The notes beneath the pieces are model-generated. The model saw only the letters and a list, made by a program, of their open reading frames with translations. It had not been told where the DNA came from and did not search any database. Below, one piece after another: positions 17,793-26,958 of a stretch of DNA of 64,000 nt. Source of the DNA: CAZSSH01 sp964609825 (lineage in GTDB: Bacteria; Verrucomicrobiota; Lentisphaeria; Victivallales; Victivallaceae); the NCBI GenBank assembly GCA_964609825.1, contig CAZSSH010000009.1, forward strand, positions 248,001 through 312,000, read 5' to 3'. Position 1 is the stretch's first letter. Every line of letters begins with the position of its first letter. Both the position numbers and the translations under genes were made by a program.

Positions 17793-18398
17793 GCTATCGT
17801 TGTTTTTAAGAGCGGTGACGCCATTCACGCCGTCCGGCTGGCGTTGGCGGCCAAGGAGCTCTCCCCCGCCAAAACCGCACCGGCGTTTGCGGTTCCGGTC
17901 AATCAGTTGCTCTGGCAGGCCAATGCTTTTGATCCGTCACTTTTAAAGCCGCAAATCACGGCGACCCCGGGCGGGATTGATTTTAAGGTTGATTTCATCT
18001 CTCCGGGGCAGCGGATGTTTTGGCCGACCTTGAAAACCTTGCCATTGGCCGTCCAAACGCTTGATTGGTCGGGCTACGACGGCTTGCTGCTTGATTTGGA
18101 GGTCAAATCAACCCGGCCGGGGACATGGTTTATGGTCTCGCTGACCGAGCCCGCCGGGAGCCGCTATCACAGCAACCGGATTGTCATTGACCAGCCGGGC
18201 AAGACGCGGATGCTGCTTTTGTTTGCCGACTTTGTCTACTACGATTCGGTGCCCGACGAGCCTTTGTTTTCGCTTGATTTGGATAAAATCGCCCGCTTCG
18301 GGCTCGGGTTTCACACCTTGTCCGAGTTTCGTGACAATTTTCAGGAAAATTACACTGTGGAGTACGAGCTTACCGGCGCAACCTTGGTTAAATATTGA
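17793..18398 (+). pseudogene. 5'-truncated gene: C-terminal domain of a secreted glycan-active protein
   Basis: From about base 17793 the plus frame becomes protein-like (AIVVFKSGDAIHAVRLALAA and on to the stop at 18398). It contains a jelly-roll-like region (DWSGYDGLLLDLEVKSTRPG, then FADFVYYDSVPDEPLFSLDL) like the carbohydrate-binding tails of large lyases and glycosidases. The open frame formally extends back to 17697, but that part is antisense to the GH16 ruin and not natural. No start or ribosome site precedes the real portion, so the front of the gene was lost in the same rearrangement. The sialidase gene follows 12 bases later, so this was probably the gene ahead of it in one operon. 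Confidence 0.7.
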
Positions 18399-18410
18399 GA
18401 GATCAAAAAT

Positions 18411-19520
18411 ATGCAATTTGAGAAACAACCGATTTTTACCGCCCGGACCGGCGGCTACCATGTTTACCGGATCCCGTCGATCGCGGTGACCCGCAACGGC
18501 ACGATATTGGCGACCGGCGAAGCCCGGCGGGGCGGCGGCGGGGATTATGACTCCAATGATATTGTAATAAGGCGAAGCCATGACGGCGGTCAAAGCTGGA
18601 CCCCGATGACCGCCTTGATCAAAAGTCGCGATTACGGGCGCGGCGCGGTCAGCAACTTTGTGCCGATCGTCGATGGCTCGACCGACACGGTCCATGCGCT
18701 GTATTGCTACGATTACAATCGGACGTTTTATATTTGCAGTAATGACGAGGGCGTCAGTTGGAGCAAGCTGCGGGAAATTACGCCGACGATGGAGCAATTT
18801 CGCTCCGATTATCCGTGGGTGGTCGTGGCTGTCGGCCCGGGGCACGGTTTGCAGCTGGCCAACGGCCGGTTGATCGCCCCGGTCTGGCTCTCTGACGGTT
18901 CGGCGCATGACATGGGGCCCGGCCACCGTGGCCACCGCCCCTCGTGTGTGGGCTCTATTTACAGTGATGACAAGGGCGCGAGTTGGCAGCGCGGCGAGTT
19001 GGCGGCCAAGACCGAGGGGATGTTTCGCCATCCCAATGAGACCGCGCTGGTGGAGCTATCTGATGGTCGCGTGCTGTTTAACATCCGCTCCGAGAGCGAT
19101 GCCCATCGCCGGATGATATGCATCAGCCGTGACGGCGGTCACTCGTGGTCGAAGCCGTATTTTGACCAGACTTTGCTGGAGCCGGTGTGCATGGCAAGTT
19201 TGCTGCGCCTGCCCGGCAATGAAATCATCTTTACCAATCCCGACAACCTTGAGCGTACCATGCAAAGCTGCTGGGGCGGAGTAATCCGCGAACCAAATTG
19301 CGACCGCAAACAATTGACCGTTCAACTGAGTTCCGACGACTGCCGGAGCTGGAGTTGCAAAAAAATCATCGAGCCGGGGCCCTCCGGCTACTCTGACTTG
19401 GCGGTTGACCGCGAGGGGCGGATTTGCTGTCTCTATGAGTGCGGTGTCATTAATGGCATGTTTGACGATAATTATTTGATGTTCTCCAAGTTTGACCGCC
19501 AATGGCTTACCGCTCCTTAG
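18411..19520 (+). CDS. GH33 exo-alpha-sialidase
   Basis: This 369-residue protein without a signal peptide is built of BNR/Asp-box repeats: SHDGGQSW, SNDEGVSW, SDDKGASW and SRDGGHSW. The N-terminal YRIPSI motif supplies the first carboxylate-binding Arg of sialidases. FRHPNETALVEL contains the conserved Glu, and PSGYSDL near the end holds the catalytic Tyr. These place it with non-viral sialidases that release terminal sialic acid. A cytoplasmic location would mean it acts on imported sialoglycans. Its natural promoter may have been lost with the truncated gene 12 bases upstream. It ends tail-to-tail with, and overlaps by 14 bases, the LacI regulator on the other strand. Confidence 0.93.
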   Translation: MQFEKQPIFTARTGGYHVYRIPSIAVTRNGTILATGEARRGGGGDYDSNDIVIRRSHDGGQSWTPMTALIKSRDYGRGAVSNFVPIVDGSTDTVHALYCYDYNRTFYICSNDEGVSWSKLREITPTMEQFRSDYPWVVVAVGPGHGLQLANGRLIAPVWLSDGSAHDMGPGHRGHRPSCVGSIYSDDKGASWQRGELAAKTEGMFRHPNETALVELSDGRVLFNIRSESDAHRRMICISRDGGHSWSKPYFDQTLLEPVCMASLLRLPGNEIIFTNPDNLERTMQSCWGGVIREPNCDRKQLTVQLSSDDCRSWSCKKIIEPGPSGYSDLAVDREGRICCLYECGVINGMFDDNYLMFSKFDRQWLTAP

Positions 19521-20463
19521 GCACCGGGCCGGTGCTCTCGCGGATGCGCAATTTGGAATTGATCCAGACGTCCTTGGATAAAACGCCGCCGCGCCAGACG
19601 GTTTCGAGCATATTGAGCGCCGTCTCCATATAAAGCGGGTAATCAATGGCGATGGTGGTGTGCCTCGGAAACATGTATTCTGCATTAAAGGTATCTCCGG
19701 CCACCAGCGAGAAATCCTCCGGCAGCCGTTTCCCGGCCAGTTTGAGTTGCCGGTCCACCTGGATCGCCGAGTCCAGGGTGATCAACGCGGTCACCGGGCG
19801 CGCAAGCTGCATCGCCACCGCGTCATGCAGCGGGATTTCATCGCGGTTCCACAACAACGGATAGGCTTGATTGAGCAACCCGTGGCGGGCCATGGCCGCC
19901 GTGAAATAATCAGCGTACAGCGATTTCGGGGTCGGACTCCAGCGCATAAAACCGATGCGGCGGTGACCGAGACCGACCAGATAATCCACGGCTTCGCCGA
20001 TGACTTTTTCGGCATTGCTGTTGATCGAGTAGACATTGTCAAGGTGGTTGGCGCGGTCGTTGCAGCAAATCAACGGGATATTTTTTAAAATCGGAAATTT
20101 GCGGCTGATTTTCTCCGTCGAGTCGAGCGAGAGTACGCCGTTGACCTGCCACTCGTTGAGCAGCATAAAATCCTCCATCGCCACCACGATCAGCCGGTAG
20201 CCGCGCCGCCGCGCCGCCTGTCGCAACGCGTTAAACATCAGAATAAAATAGTGGTCGAGCTCCAATGCCTCCAAGGTCGGGGTCAGGACCCCGATCACCC
20301 GTTCGCGCGAGCGCGGCAAAGCGTACCCGAGCTGATTGACCGCCTCTTTGACGGCGCGGCGCGCATCGTCGGAGACGCGGGCGCGGCAATTGATCGCCCG
20401 GGACGCGGTCCCGATCGAAACATTTGCCCGGTCGGCAACTTCCTGTAACGTGGGTTTTTTCAT
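19507..20463 (-). CDS. LacI-family regulator
   Basis: I take the ATG at 20463 (MKKPTLQEVADRANVSIGTA). The longer frame adds 43 residues with no homology and would run into promoter sequence. The result is 318 residues: LacI helix-turn-helix at the start, then a sugar-binding core (RVIGVLTPT, then GHRRIGFMRWSP, then ALITLDSAIQVDRQLKLAGK). It is divergent from the pseudopilin and giant-glycosidase pair at 20658 and convergent with the sialidase. The likely target is the shared upstream region, which holds an 11-base-period direct repeat. Confidence 0.92.
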   Translation of the reverse strand: MKKPTLQEVADRANVSIGTASRAINCRARVSDDARRAVKEAVNQLGYALPRSRERVIGVLTPTLEALELDHYFILMFNALRQAARRRGYRLIVVAMEDFMLLNEWQVNGVLSLDSTEKISRKFPILKNIPLICCNDRANHLDNVYSINSNAEKVIGEAVDYLVGLGHRRIGFMRWSPTPKSLYADYFTAAMARHGLLNQAYPLLWNRDEIPLHDAVAMQLARPVTALITLDSAIQVDRQLKLAGKRLPEDFSLVAGDTFNAEYMFPRHTTIAIDYPLYMETALNMLETVWRGGVLSKDVWINSKLRIRESTGPVPKER

Positions 20464-20518
20464 TTTGTTGCTTCGTTGATTATTTAAGCTTGTATGCTCG
20501 AAAATATCGTCCTGTTTT

Positions 20519-20539
20519 AAATTTACACCAAATTTACAC
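20519..20539. repeat. Tandem direct repeat in the divergent promoter region
   Basis: AAATTTACAC occurs twice (20519-20528 and 20530-20539), offset by 11 bases, one DNA turn, between the divergent LacI and pseudopilin genes. It is a plausible regulator site for either gene, though LacI proteins usually prefer palindromes. Confidence 0.45.
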
Positions 20540-20578
20540 TTTTTCAACTTCCTTTTACTCAAATTGCGGCAAAATAAA

Positions 20579-20607
20579 TTGTAATGCATCAAGATTTACG
20601 GTATAAT
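20579..20607 (+). promoter_or_regulatory. Promoter of the pseudopilin/GH5-like operon
   Basis: TTGTAA (20579-20584), a 17-base spacer and a perfect TATAAT (20602-20607) lie 51 bases before the ATG at 20658. AAGGAG serves as the ribosome site. Confidence 0.75.
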
Positions 20608-20657
20608 TTAGAGCAGAAAATAAAATCATTGCAACGATAAAAATAAGGAGATGAATT

Positions 20658-21380
20658 ATGCCCAATAAAAAAATATTTACCCTGATCGAGCTCCTGGTCG
20701 TGATTGCGATCATCGCCATTTTGGCCAGTATGCTGTTACCCGCCTTAAATAAAGCCCGCAGCCGTGCCCGCGGCATTGAGTGTGTCAACCGCCTCAAACA
20801 AGTCGGCAATATGATCAACTTTTACTGTGACGACAACAATGATTTCATCCCGCGCATCGACGGGACGATGATCCTCTCCACCGGCGCCGTCAAGCAGGGC
20901 TCATGGGGATCATATTTGTACAACGGCCATTATGCAGGGGGCGTCGGCATCAGCATTTATGATCAGGCGGCGTATTCCAATTTGTTTTGCCCAATGTTGC
21001 CGCGCACCAGTAGTGCCGCCGGGGATTTTCCCTATGAAACCTACGGTTTAAACTCATGGCTCGCCGGAGCGCCGGTGAGCGGCGTCTGGCCGACGGTCAA
21101 ACGTTCGCGGGCCTGCCTCAAGGTGCCGTCACAGGGCTGGGTGATCAAAAACAATCCCGCCAAAACCTTATTGGCGGGCGACAGCGTCAATGCGACCAGC
21201 AAAAAACAGAGCGTTTATTTAAATTACTGGTCGGCGGGTCAGGTGCATATGCGTCACATGGATCAATCCAACGCGGTGATGCTTGACAGCAGCGTCAAGA
21301 GTTACAACATCGGGCAACTCAAGCAGGAGCATGCCGGGGATGCTTATGTCACTGACAACTTTGTCCCGATGACGCTTTAG
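20658..21380 (+). CDS. Pseudopilin with altered tail motif (DS in place of DG)
   Basis: In this 240-residue protein the anchor FTLIELLVVIAIIAILASML follows a short lysine-rich leader, and the residue before Phe is Ile. The C-terminal motif reads RHMDQSNAVMLDSS. The His and the nine-residue spacing of the H-X9-DG domain are kept, but the Gly is Ser and the following His of the DGH seen in the five sister copies is lost. The gene is 17 bases upstream of the giant secreted glycosidase and shares its promoter. The changed tail may reflect relaxed function or a different partner. Confidence 0.92.
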   Translation: MPNKKIFTLIELLVVIAIIAILASMLLPALNKARSRARGIECVNRLKQVGNMINFYCDDNNDFIPRIDGTMILSTGAVKQGSWGSYLYNGHYAGGVGISIYDQAAYSNLFCPMLPRTSSAAGDFPYETYGLNSWLAGAPVSGVWPTVKRSRACLKVPSQGWVIKNNPAKTLLAGDSVNATSKKQSVYLNYWSAGQVHMRHMDQSNAVMLDSSVKSYNIGQLKQEHAGDAYVTDNFVPMTL

Positions 21381-21397
21381 CGGTTGAGGATATGACC

Positions 21398-24300
21398 ATG
21401 ATGAAAGTTTTTTTGACAGTGTTTGCGACGGCGGCCGCGCTGATGTTGACTGCCGGGAATGTGCTCAATCCGGTGATGCGCCTCAATGACGCCGCCCGGC
21501 TCGATATCTATAACCGCGAGAGCGGCATCACCGGTCTGTTTGAGGCGGATAAATTTACCAAAAATGACGACTGGGTCAAGCTGGATTTTTGCGATGTTTC
21601 GGACAATGCGGCCAACACGGTCGCCGCCGATTCTTTGACGCGCTCCGGGAGTTTCAAAGACGCCAAAACCAATGTCCTCAGCCGCTACACCATGACCGCT
21701 GTCCCGGCCGGGATGGATGCCGTCACGCTTAAAATTACCGTCACCCCGGAGAATCCGGAGGCGCTCAAGGAAATTTTTTGGTCGCTCCGGCTCAACTATC
21801 CGTTGCTTGGCCGGGAGATTAAATTCCGGCTCAACGACGACAAACAAAAAACTTATTACGATCAAAAAACCATTGCCGTCGGACAAAACGGCGGCTGGGT
21901 GTGGAGCAGCCCGGCGGGGCACACGGCGGAGAGTATCGACATTCCGCTCCGTTTCGGCACGTTGCGGCTCGATGGATTTAAATCTCCCGTGATGATTTGC
22001 AAATATGGCGAAAGAGTCGGCAACCTCCGGTTGGTGCTGCCGGTAATTGACGGCAAAGTCGCCGCTGAAATCACGGCGCGCTTTATCCCGTATCAGATTA
22101 CTCCTCTCAATCTCGCCGCCGCTAATGTGGGCTTTGCGGACGCTGTCGCCAATGACGGCAAGGGCGGCTGGACCGATCAGGGGCCGGACAACGATTTTGC
22201 GATGATGCCTTTGGGGGCGCAAATGTTTGGCAATGTCAAATTTACGGTCATCGATCCGGCGCAAAACAACGGCAAAAGCGTGCTGGCTTTCCGCAACCCG
22301 GCGCGGCCGGATTATCTCGCCGCCGCCGAATTGACCGCGGACGGTCAGACTTACGCATGGTTGTATTTGTTTCACGCGGCGGCGTGGTGCAACCGCAAAG
22401 CGGTCGGGACCATCGAGGTCATTTATGTTGACAACACCAAATCCCTCTTTGAGGTGACCGACCGCCGCGACGTCGGCAACTGGTGGGAGCCCGCCGGGGC
22501 GGTCAACGCCGCCGTGGTCTATCAGGGCAAAAATCCGAGCTCGGTCATCGGCATGTATCTGAGCCGCTTTGCGTTGGCGCGCAAGGGCGTCAAGTCGGTC
22601 AAACTGGTGAGTGCTGACAATTCGGTGTGGCTGGTCGCCGGGGCATCTTTGGTGCGCGAGTCAAACATCCCGTTTCCGGCGCTCGAGGATGTCCAGGAAA
22701 GACCCTATACGCTCAATGCTGCCGATTACCGCGAATTCACTTTTGACAAAAATCCGGTCAAGGGGAGCGCCTTGGATTTCTCGTGGCTCTTGGACGCGCC
22801 CGCCGGGAAATACGGTCCGGTGGTCATCAAAGGCGAAAACTTTGAGTTTGCGTTGCGCCCCGGCAGACCGGTGCGGTTTTTGGGCGTCAGTATCTGTGAG
22901 GAGATGAATTTTTTGGAACATGCCGACAGTCAAATTTTGGCCGACCGCATTGCCGCTTGCGGGTACAATGCGGTGCGCTTTCACCACTTTGACGGCTTTT
23001 TGGTCAAGCCGGAGGCGACGACGCCGGAGCTTGAGTCGGGGATGCTGGACAAATTGCATTACCTTTTTGCAGCGTTGAAAAAACGCGGGATTTATCTCAC
23101 GCTTGACCTCTATACCATGCGCAACAACGGCTTTTCGCAAAAATACAAAGGCATGTTTGACGTCAAAAGCCGGATGATGTTTGATCCAGAAATGCGGCAA
23201 AATGTGCTCGATTTTGCCCGCAATCTGCTGCTTGCGGTCAATCCTTATACCGGGCTCTCAATGGCTGATGACCCGGCGCTCATCTCCGTCGGCATCATTA
23301 ACGAGGACCCGCTTTTTACCCACCACGAGGAGTACAAATACCCCAACCGTGACCCCTTGCAGCAGGCCAATATGACAAGCGCCTATCGTGCGTGGTGTGA
23401 GCGTAATCACCTCGAGTATCAGGAGCTCCCGAGTGACAACGAGTGGATGCGCTTTATGCTCGACCACCAGCGCGATGTCTTTATGGAGATGAAAAACGCA
23501 CTGCGCCAAATGGGCGTCAAACAGCCCTTGTCGGATCTCTCCTGTACCTCGCTGTACGCGACGGCATTGCCGCGGAGCGAGTACGATTATGTCGATAATC
23601 ACAGCTACTTTGACCATCCGGAGTTTCCCGGCGTCATGTTTCAGCCGCCTTATTTGAGTCATAACAAGAGCGTGATTGCCGCCAAATTTCCGGTGCCGCT
23701 GCAGGCGGGCTCGGTGCGGCTTTTCGGCAAACCGTTTATGTTGACCGAGTTCAACTTTTGCGTGCCTAACGATAAGCGCTCGGAGGCGGGGCCGGTCATT
23801 GGCGCGATGGCCGCAATGCAAAACTGGAGCGGGATTTTCCGCTTTGATTTTGGCTCGTATCAGCGGAGCTGGAAGATTGATCCGGTGGGCAACGGCGGCC
23901 AGCTCGGGGTTTTCAACGCCGCCAATGATCCGGTGATGCAACTCACTGAGCGCATTACCGCCTTGTTTTATCTGCGGGGCGACGTGGCCGTGCTCCCCGA
24001 GTCGCGGGTGCTTACGGTGACTCCGGCGGTATGGCAGCTTCCCGCCGCCGCCGGTTATGCCAACTGGGCCAAGCGCCGGAGCTCGGAGGTGCCGGAGAAT
24101 TTTACCAAACTCGGGCTTCTTTACCGTACCGGGATGGCCGTCACCGGCAATGTCCCTGCCAACGGGATGCCGGTTGAAAACGCGCTCAAGGGGGAACCTT
24201 TGGTCGATCTTTCCCGGCCGGTGAAGTCGCCGACCGGAGAATTCATTGCCGATTGCGAGGCCGGGACCTTAAAAGTGATCACGCCGCGCAGCGAAGCCTT

Positions 24301-24709
24301 GGTCATCCCGGCCGGCCGGCCGCTCGCGGGCAAACGCCTCAAAGTTTCTTCCAATGCGGTCTTTGCAACGGTGTTTGCGGGGGCGCTCGACGACGCCGAG
24401 TTGTCCGCCTCCGGCCGGGTGCTGATATTGCACTTGACCGATGTCAAAGCCTCCGGTCAGCGCCTCGCACTTTTGGGGAGCCAAATGATGATGTACAATC
24501 TTGGCAAACCGTCGCTTTATCTGATGCGCCGGGGCGCATCGGTCATTGAGCTTGCCAGTCAAGCCGCCGGCACGGCGACGCTGCGGGCGTTGGATATCAA
24601 CGGCCGGGATTTGGGCCCGGTCGAGTTTGTCCGGTGCGACGGCAATATCGTTTTTACTGCCGACCCCGGCGCGACCGGCGCATTTGCCTACGAGCTCCGG
24701 GTCAAGTGA
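21398..24709 (+). CDS. Giant secreted glycosidase with GH5-like barrel
   Basis: This protein of about 1103 residues has a signal peptide (VFLTVFATAAALMLTA). Residues 30-470 are beta-rich, probably two or more carbohydrate-binding or structural domains. A TIM-barrel-like core follows: FLGVSICEEMNFLEHAD, then CGYNAVRFHHFDGFL. Glu636 in IINEDP is a likely acid/base and Glu784 in MLTEFNF a likely nucleophile, the spacing expected of clan-A enzymes. Residues 880-1103 are again beta-rich. I chose the ATG at 21398 because GAGGA lies seven bases before it and only one base before the ATG at 21392. The specific substrate is unknown. It is paired with the 20658 pseudopilin and converges on the SGNH hydrolase gene with only 12 bases between. 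Confidence 0.87.
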   Translation: MMKVFLTVFATAAALMLTAGNVLNPVMRLNDAARLDIYNRESGITGLFEADKFTKNDDWVKLDFCDVSDNAANTVAADSLTRSGSFKDAKTNVLSRYTMTAVPAGMDAVTLKITVTPENPEALKEIFWSLRLNYPLLGREIKFRLNDDKQKTYYDQKTIAVGQNGGWVWSSPAGHTAESIDIPLRFGTLRLDGFKSPVMICKYGERVGNLRLVLPVIDGKVAAEITARFIPYQITPLNLAAANVGFADAVANDGKGGWTDQGPDNDFAMMPLGAQMFGNVKFTVIDPAQNNGKSVLAFRNPARPDYLAAAELTADGQTYAWLYLFHAAAWCNRKAVGTIEVIYVDNTKSLFEVTDRRDVGNWWEPAGAVNAAVVYQGKNPSSVIGMYLSRFALARKGVKSVKLVSADNSVWLVAGASLVRESNIPFPALEDVQERPYTLNAADYREFTFDKNPVKGSALDFSWLLDAPAGKYGPVVIKGENFEFALRPGRPVRFLGVSICEEMNFLEHADSQILADRIAACGYNAVRFHHFDGFLVKPEATTPELESGMLDKLHYLFAALKKRGIYLTLDLYTMRNNGFSQKYKGMFDVKSRMMFDPEMRQNVLDFARNLLLAVNPYTGLSMADDPALISVGIINEDPLFTHHEEYKYPNRDPLQQANMTSAYRAWCERNHLEYQELPSDNEWMRFMLDHQRDVFMEMKNALRQMGVKQPLSDLSCTSLYATALPRSEYDYVDNHSYFDHPEFPGVMFQPPYLSHNKSVIAAKFPVPLQAGSVRLFGKPFMLTEFNFCVPNDKRSEAGPVIGAMAAMQNWSGIFRFDFGSYQRSWKIDPVGNGGQLGVFNAANDPVMQLTERITALFYLRGDVAVLPESRVLTVTPAVWQLPAAAGYANWAKRRSSEVPENFTKLGLLYRTGMAVTGNVPANGMPVENALKGEPLVDLSRPVKSPTGEFIADCEAGTLKVITPRSEALVIPAGRPLAGKRLKVSSNAVFATVFAGALDDAELSASGRVLILHLTDVKASGQRLALLGSQMMMYNLGKPSLYLMRRGASVIELASQAAGTATLRALDINGRDLGPVEFVRCDGNIVFTADPGATGAFAYELRVK

Positions 24710-24721
24710 GGAAGCGACCGG

Positions 24722-26047
24722 TTATTTGACCAGCTCGCCGTCGATAAAGACGGCTCCGGCGTACCAGTTGCGCTCCTGATATTTGGCCGGGTTTTTTTCC
24801 ATGTCCGGGCGGTTGCGCTCAAATAAAATATTCATTTTGTCGAGTTCGTCCGGCAAGACTTTGACGGTCGCGGTGTGGACGACGGCCGGGTCGAGATTGT
24901 TGCCGATGACCAGCAAACTCAAGCGGCTGTAGGTGCAATAGCCGTCAAAGCGGTTGACCTTAAAGGGCTTGCCGTCGAGCGTAATTTCGAGTTTGCCGCC
25001 GTCGGGGGTCAAAAAGTCATAAATTTTGGCGCTTTTGCCCTTAAATTGGAACGTAAGGGCGGCATCGGTCTCCCCTTTCCACAAACCGTCGATGCGGGAG
25101 GCAAACGAGCGCGGCCAGCCTTGATCCAGAGGCAGTTTGGTCCATTTGCCGGTCATGGTTGTTTGATCCAAATCAAGCATGACGACATTTTGATAATTGC
25201 CGGCATTCATCGCTGCCGGGATGCCGTGGGGGCCGGGCAATGCTTTCACTGCCTTGATTTGCGGCAATGCGCGCGCCAGCGCCTCCATGTACAACACATG
25301 GCCGGTGTCCGGATAGGGGTGGACGCCATCGCCCGAAAACGGGATTTTGCCTTCGGCGTTGACTTTGGCCTGCGAGTTGGCGTTTAACGAGTCGCCGCTC
25401 ACCGCTTTCATCCCCTCGCCGGAGGCATTGATCAAAAGTTTGCCCTCTTTCTCCAGCCGGGCGACTTCAAGGCCCATGTGCACCGAGGGGACGCCGTAGG
25501 TATCGGCCACCGTCTCCATCACCGCCGCCGAGCGGTTGTATTTGCCCGCTTGCAGATCCGGCAGCAGTCCTTTGGTCAGGGTGTAGACAAAAATAATGTC
25601 GGTCTCGGGGTTGGCTCGCCAGGTTTTGCGGACGATGCCCTCCATGGATTTGACGATCTCCTCCGGCTTGGCACCGGCGTCGTTGACGGCAAACTCGACA
25701 AATAACAAATCGGGCTTGAAACGCAACACATCGTGCTCAATGCGCGAAACCCCCAAATCGGAGCCGGTGCCGCCGATGGCCGCATTGATTTCCTCAAATT
25801 TGGCATTGGGAAAGGTCTTTTTGAAATAATCCAAACTTTGCACCCGGTAGCCGGGCTGGGCGGTGATGCTGCCGCCGAGGTAAGCGACTTTGACGGTGTC
25901 GCCGCGTTCGGCCTTGGCAAAAAAGTTGGGCAAACCGCCGCGGGCGCTAAATTCGACCAACGGCCGGTCGGCAATCTCCAGTGCCGTCACTCCCGGCATG
26001 AGTCCGGCCAATACTGCGAACAAGGCAAACAGTTTCAACAATGACAT
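24722..26047 (-). CDS. Secreted SGNH/GDSL-type hydrolase (carbohydrate esterase-like)
   Basis: A signal peptide (LLKLFALFAVLAGLMPGVTA) is followed by the SGNH blocks. VAYLGGSITAQPGYR holds the nucleophile Ser, an Asn-Asp pair lies in FAVNDAGAKP, and DGVHPYPDTGH holds the catalytic Asp and His. Residues from about 290 on form a separate beta-sandwich domain. This pattern is shared with acetylxylan and rhamnogalacturonan acetylesterases, so removal of acetyl groups from polysaccharide is the likely job. A GTG start at 26059 would give an overlap of four bases with the TPR gene, but the ATG at 26047 has GAGGA at the right distance and keeps the same signal peptide, so I use it. It is third in a three-gene operon. 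Confidence 0.9.
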   Translation of the reverse strand: MSLLKLFALFAVLAGLMPGVTALEIADRPLVEFSARGGLPNFFAKAERGDTVKVAYLGGSITAQPGYRVQSLDYFKKTFPNAKFEEINAAIGGTGSDLGVSRIEHDVLRFKPDLLFVEFAVNDAGAKPEEIVKSMEGIVRKTWRANPETDIIFVYTLTKGLLPDLQAGKYNRSAAVMETVADTYGVPSVHMGLEVARLEKEGKLLINASGEGMKAVSGDSLNANSQAKVNAEGKIPFSGDGVHPYPDTGHVLYMEALARALPQIKAVKALPGPHGIPAAMNAGNYQNVVMLDLDQTTMTGKWTKLPLDQGWPRSFASRIDGLWKGETDAALTFQFKGKSAKIYDFLTPDGGKLEITLDGKPFKVNRFDGYCTYSRLSLLVIGNNLDPAVVHTATVKVLPDELDKMNILFERNRPDMEKNPAKYQERNWYAGAVFIDGELVK

Positions 26048-26055
26048 TTGATTCC

Positions 26056-26958
26056 TCACGGTTTGGTTTGGTTTGATTTGGTTTGATCGGCGGTCAGCGT
26101 CGCTTTCAACGTTTGCATCTCCGGCTGCAAGTCTGGATAAAGCGTGGGGTTATATTGTTTGATCGCTTGCTGCAAATTTTTGTCGGCTTCAGCCGGGTTG
26201 CCTGCTCTTTGGTAATATTGAGCCAGCAAAAAGTAGGATTGATAAGTGTGCTCAAAGTGGTCAAAGTAGTGAAATACAAACTTTTGGTACTCGTCACTTT
26301 TGACCTGCGTCCGGTCGGGGCAAAGGGTGAGAGCCAGCGCGTAGTTGAATACTTTTTCCGGGTCCTGCGCGTATTTGACCGCCTGCATGCGGTAAATTTC
26401 AAAGCTCTTTCGGTACTCTTTTTGCCCGTAATAGGCTCCGGCCTGATTTTGCATTGCCGCCTGATTGAGGGGCGAAATCGCCAGCGCCTGATTGGTCAAG
26501 GTCATCGCTCCGTCATAATTTTGCTCGCGCAAGCGGATGGCGCCAAGCATATTATAGCACTTGAGCTGCATGGTTTCACTCTTGTGAAACCAGCGTTGGG
26601 ACAACTTGAGCGCGGTCTCAAAATCGGCCGCCGCCTCCGGATATTTCTGCAAATGATAATAGCACAACCCGCGGTTGTAGTACCCTCTCGCGTACTCGGG
26701 GTCGAGTTTGGCGGCCTGATTGAGGTCCGGGAGACCCGTTTCGGGTTGTTTTTTGACGCAGTAAGCCACACCGCGGTAGTAATAATACCGCGGGTCGTCG
26801 GGGGTGTCCTCGATTTGCGCCGTGCAATAATGGATCATCCGGTCCTGATCCTTGAATTCAGGAACTTCGTCATAATCAAAACTTTGGCATCCGGCCGCCA
26901 AGGCCAGGAGACCGGCGGAGGCGACCGCCAAAGACAGGATCCCATGGGGTAATTTCAT
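26056..26958 (-). CDS. TPR-repeat lipoprotein
   Basis: This 300-residue protein has a lipoprotein signal (AGLLALAAGC, Cys at about residue 24), so it is probably membrane-anchored. At least five tetratricopeptide-like helix pairs follow: YYYRGVAYCVKKQPETGLPD, then GYYNRGLCYYHLQKYPEAAA, then NMLGAIRLREQNYDGAM and more. TPR scaffolds hold partner proteins, and the neighbouring esterase and helical secreted protein are candidates. Both flanking overlaps are four bases (ATGA type), which implies coordinated production. Confidence 0.9.
   Translation of the reverse strand: MKLPHGILSLAVASAGLLALAAGCQSFDYDEVPEFKDQDRMIHYCTAQIEDTPDDPRYYYYRGVAYCVKKQPETGLPDLNQAAKLDPEYARGYYNRGLCYYHLQKYPEAAADFETALKLSQRWFHKSETMQLKCYNMLGAIRLREQNYDGAMTLTNQALAISPLNQAAMQNQAGAYYGQKEYRKSFEIYRMQAVKYAQDPEKVFNYALALTLCPDRTQVKSDEYQKFVFHYFDHFEHTYQSYFLLAQYYQRAGNPAEADKNLQQAIKQYNPTLYPDLQPEMQTLKATLTADQTKSNQTKP

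Noticed and set aside
18108..19031. 307-codon minus-strand frame
   Set aside because: Antisense to the sialidase and the truncated gene; it has no motif, and the sialidase frame carries four Asp boxes.
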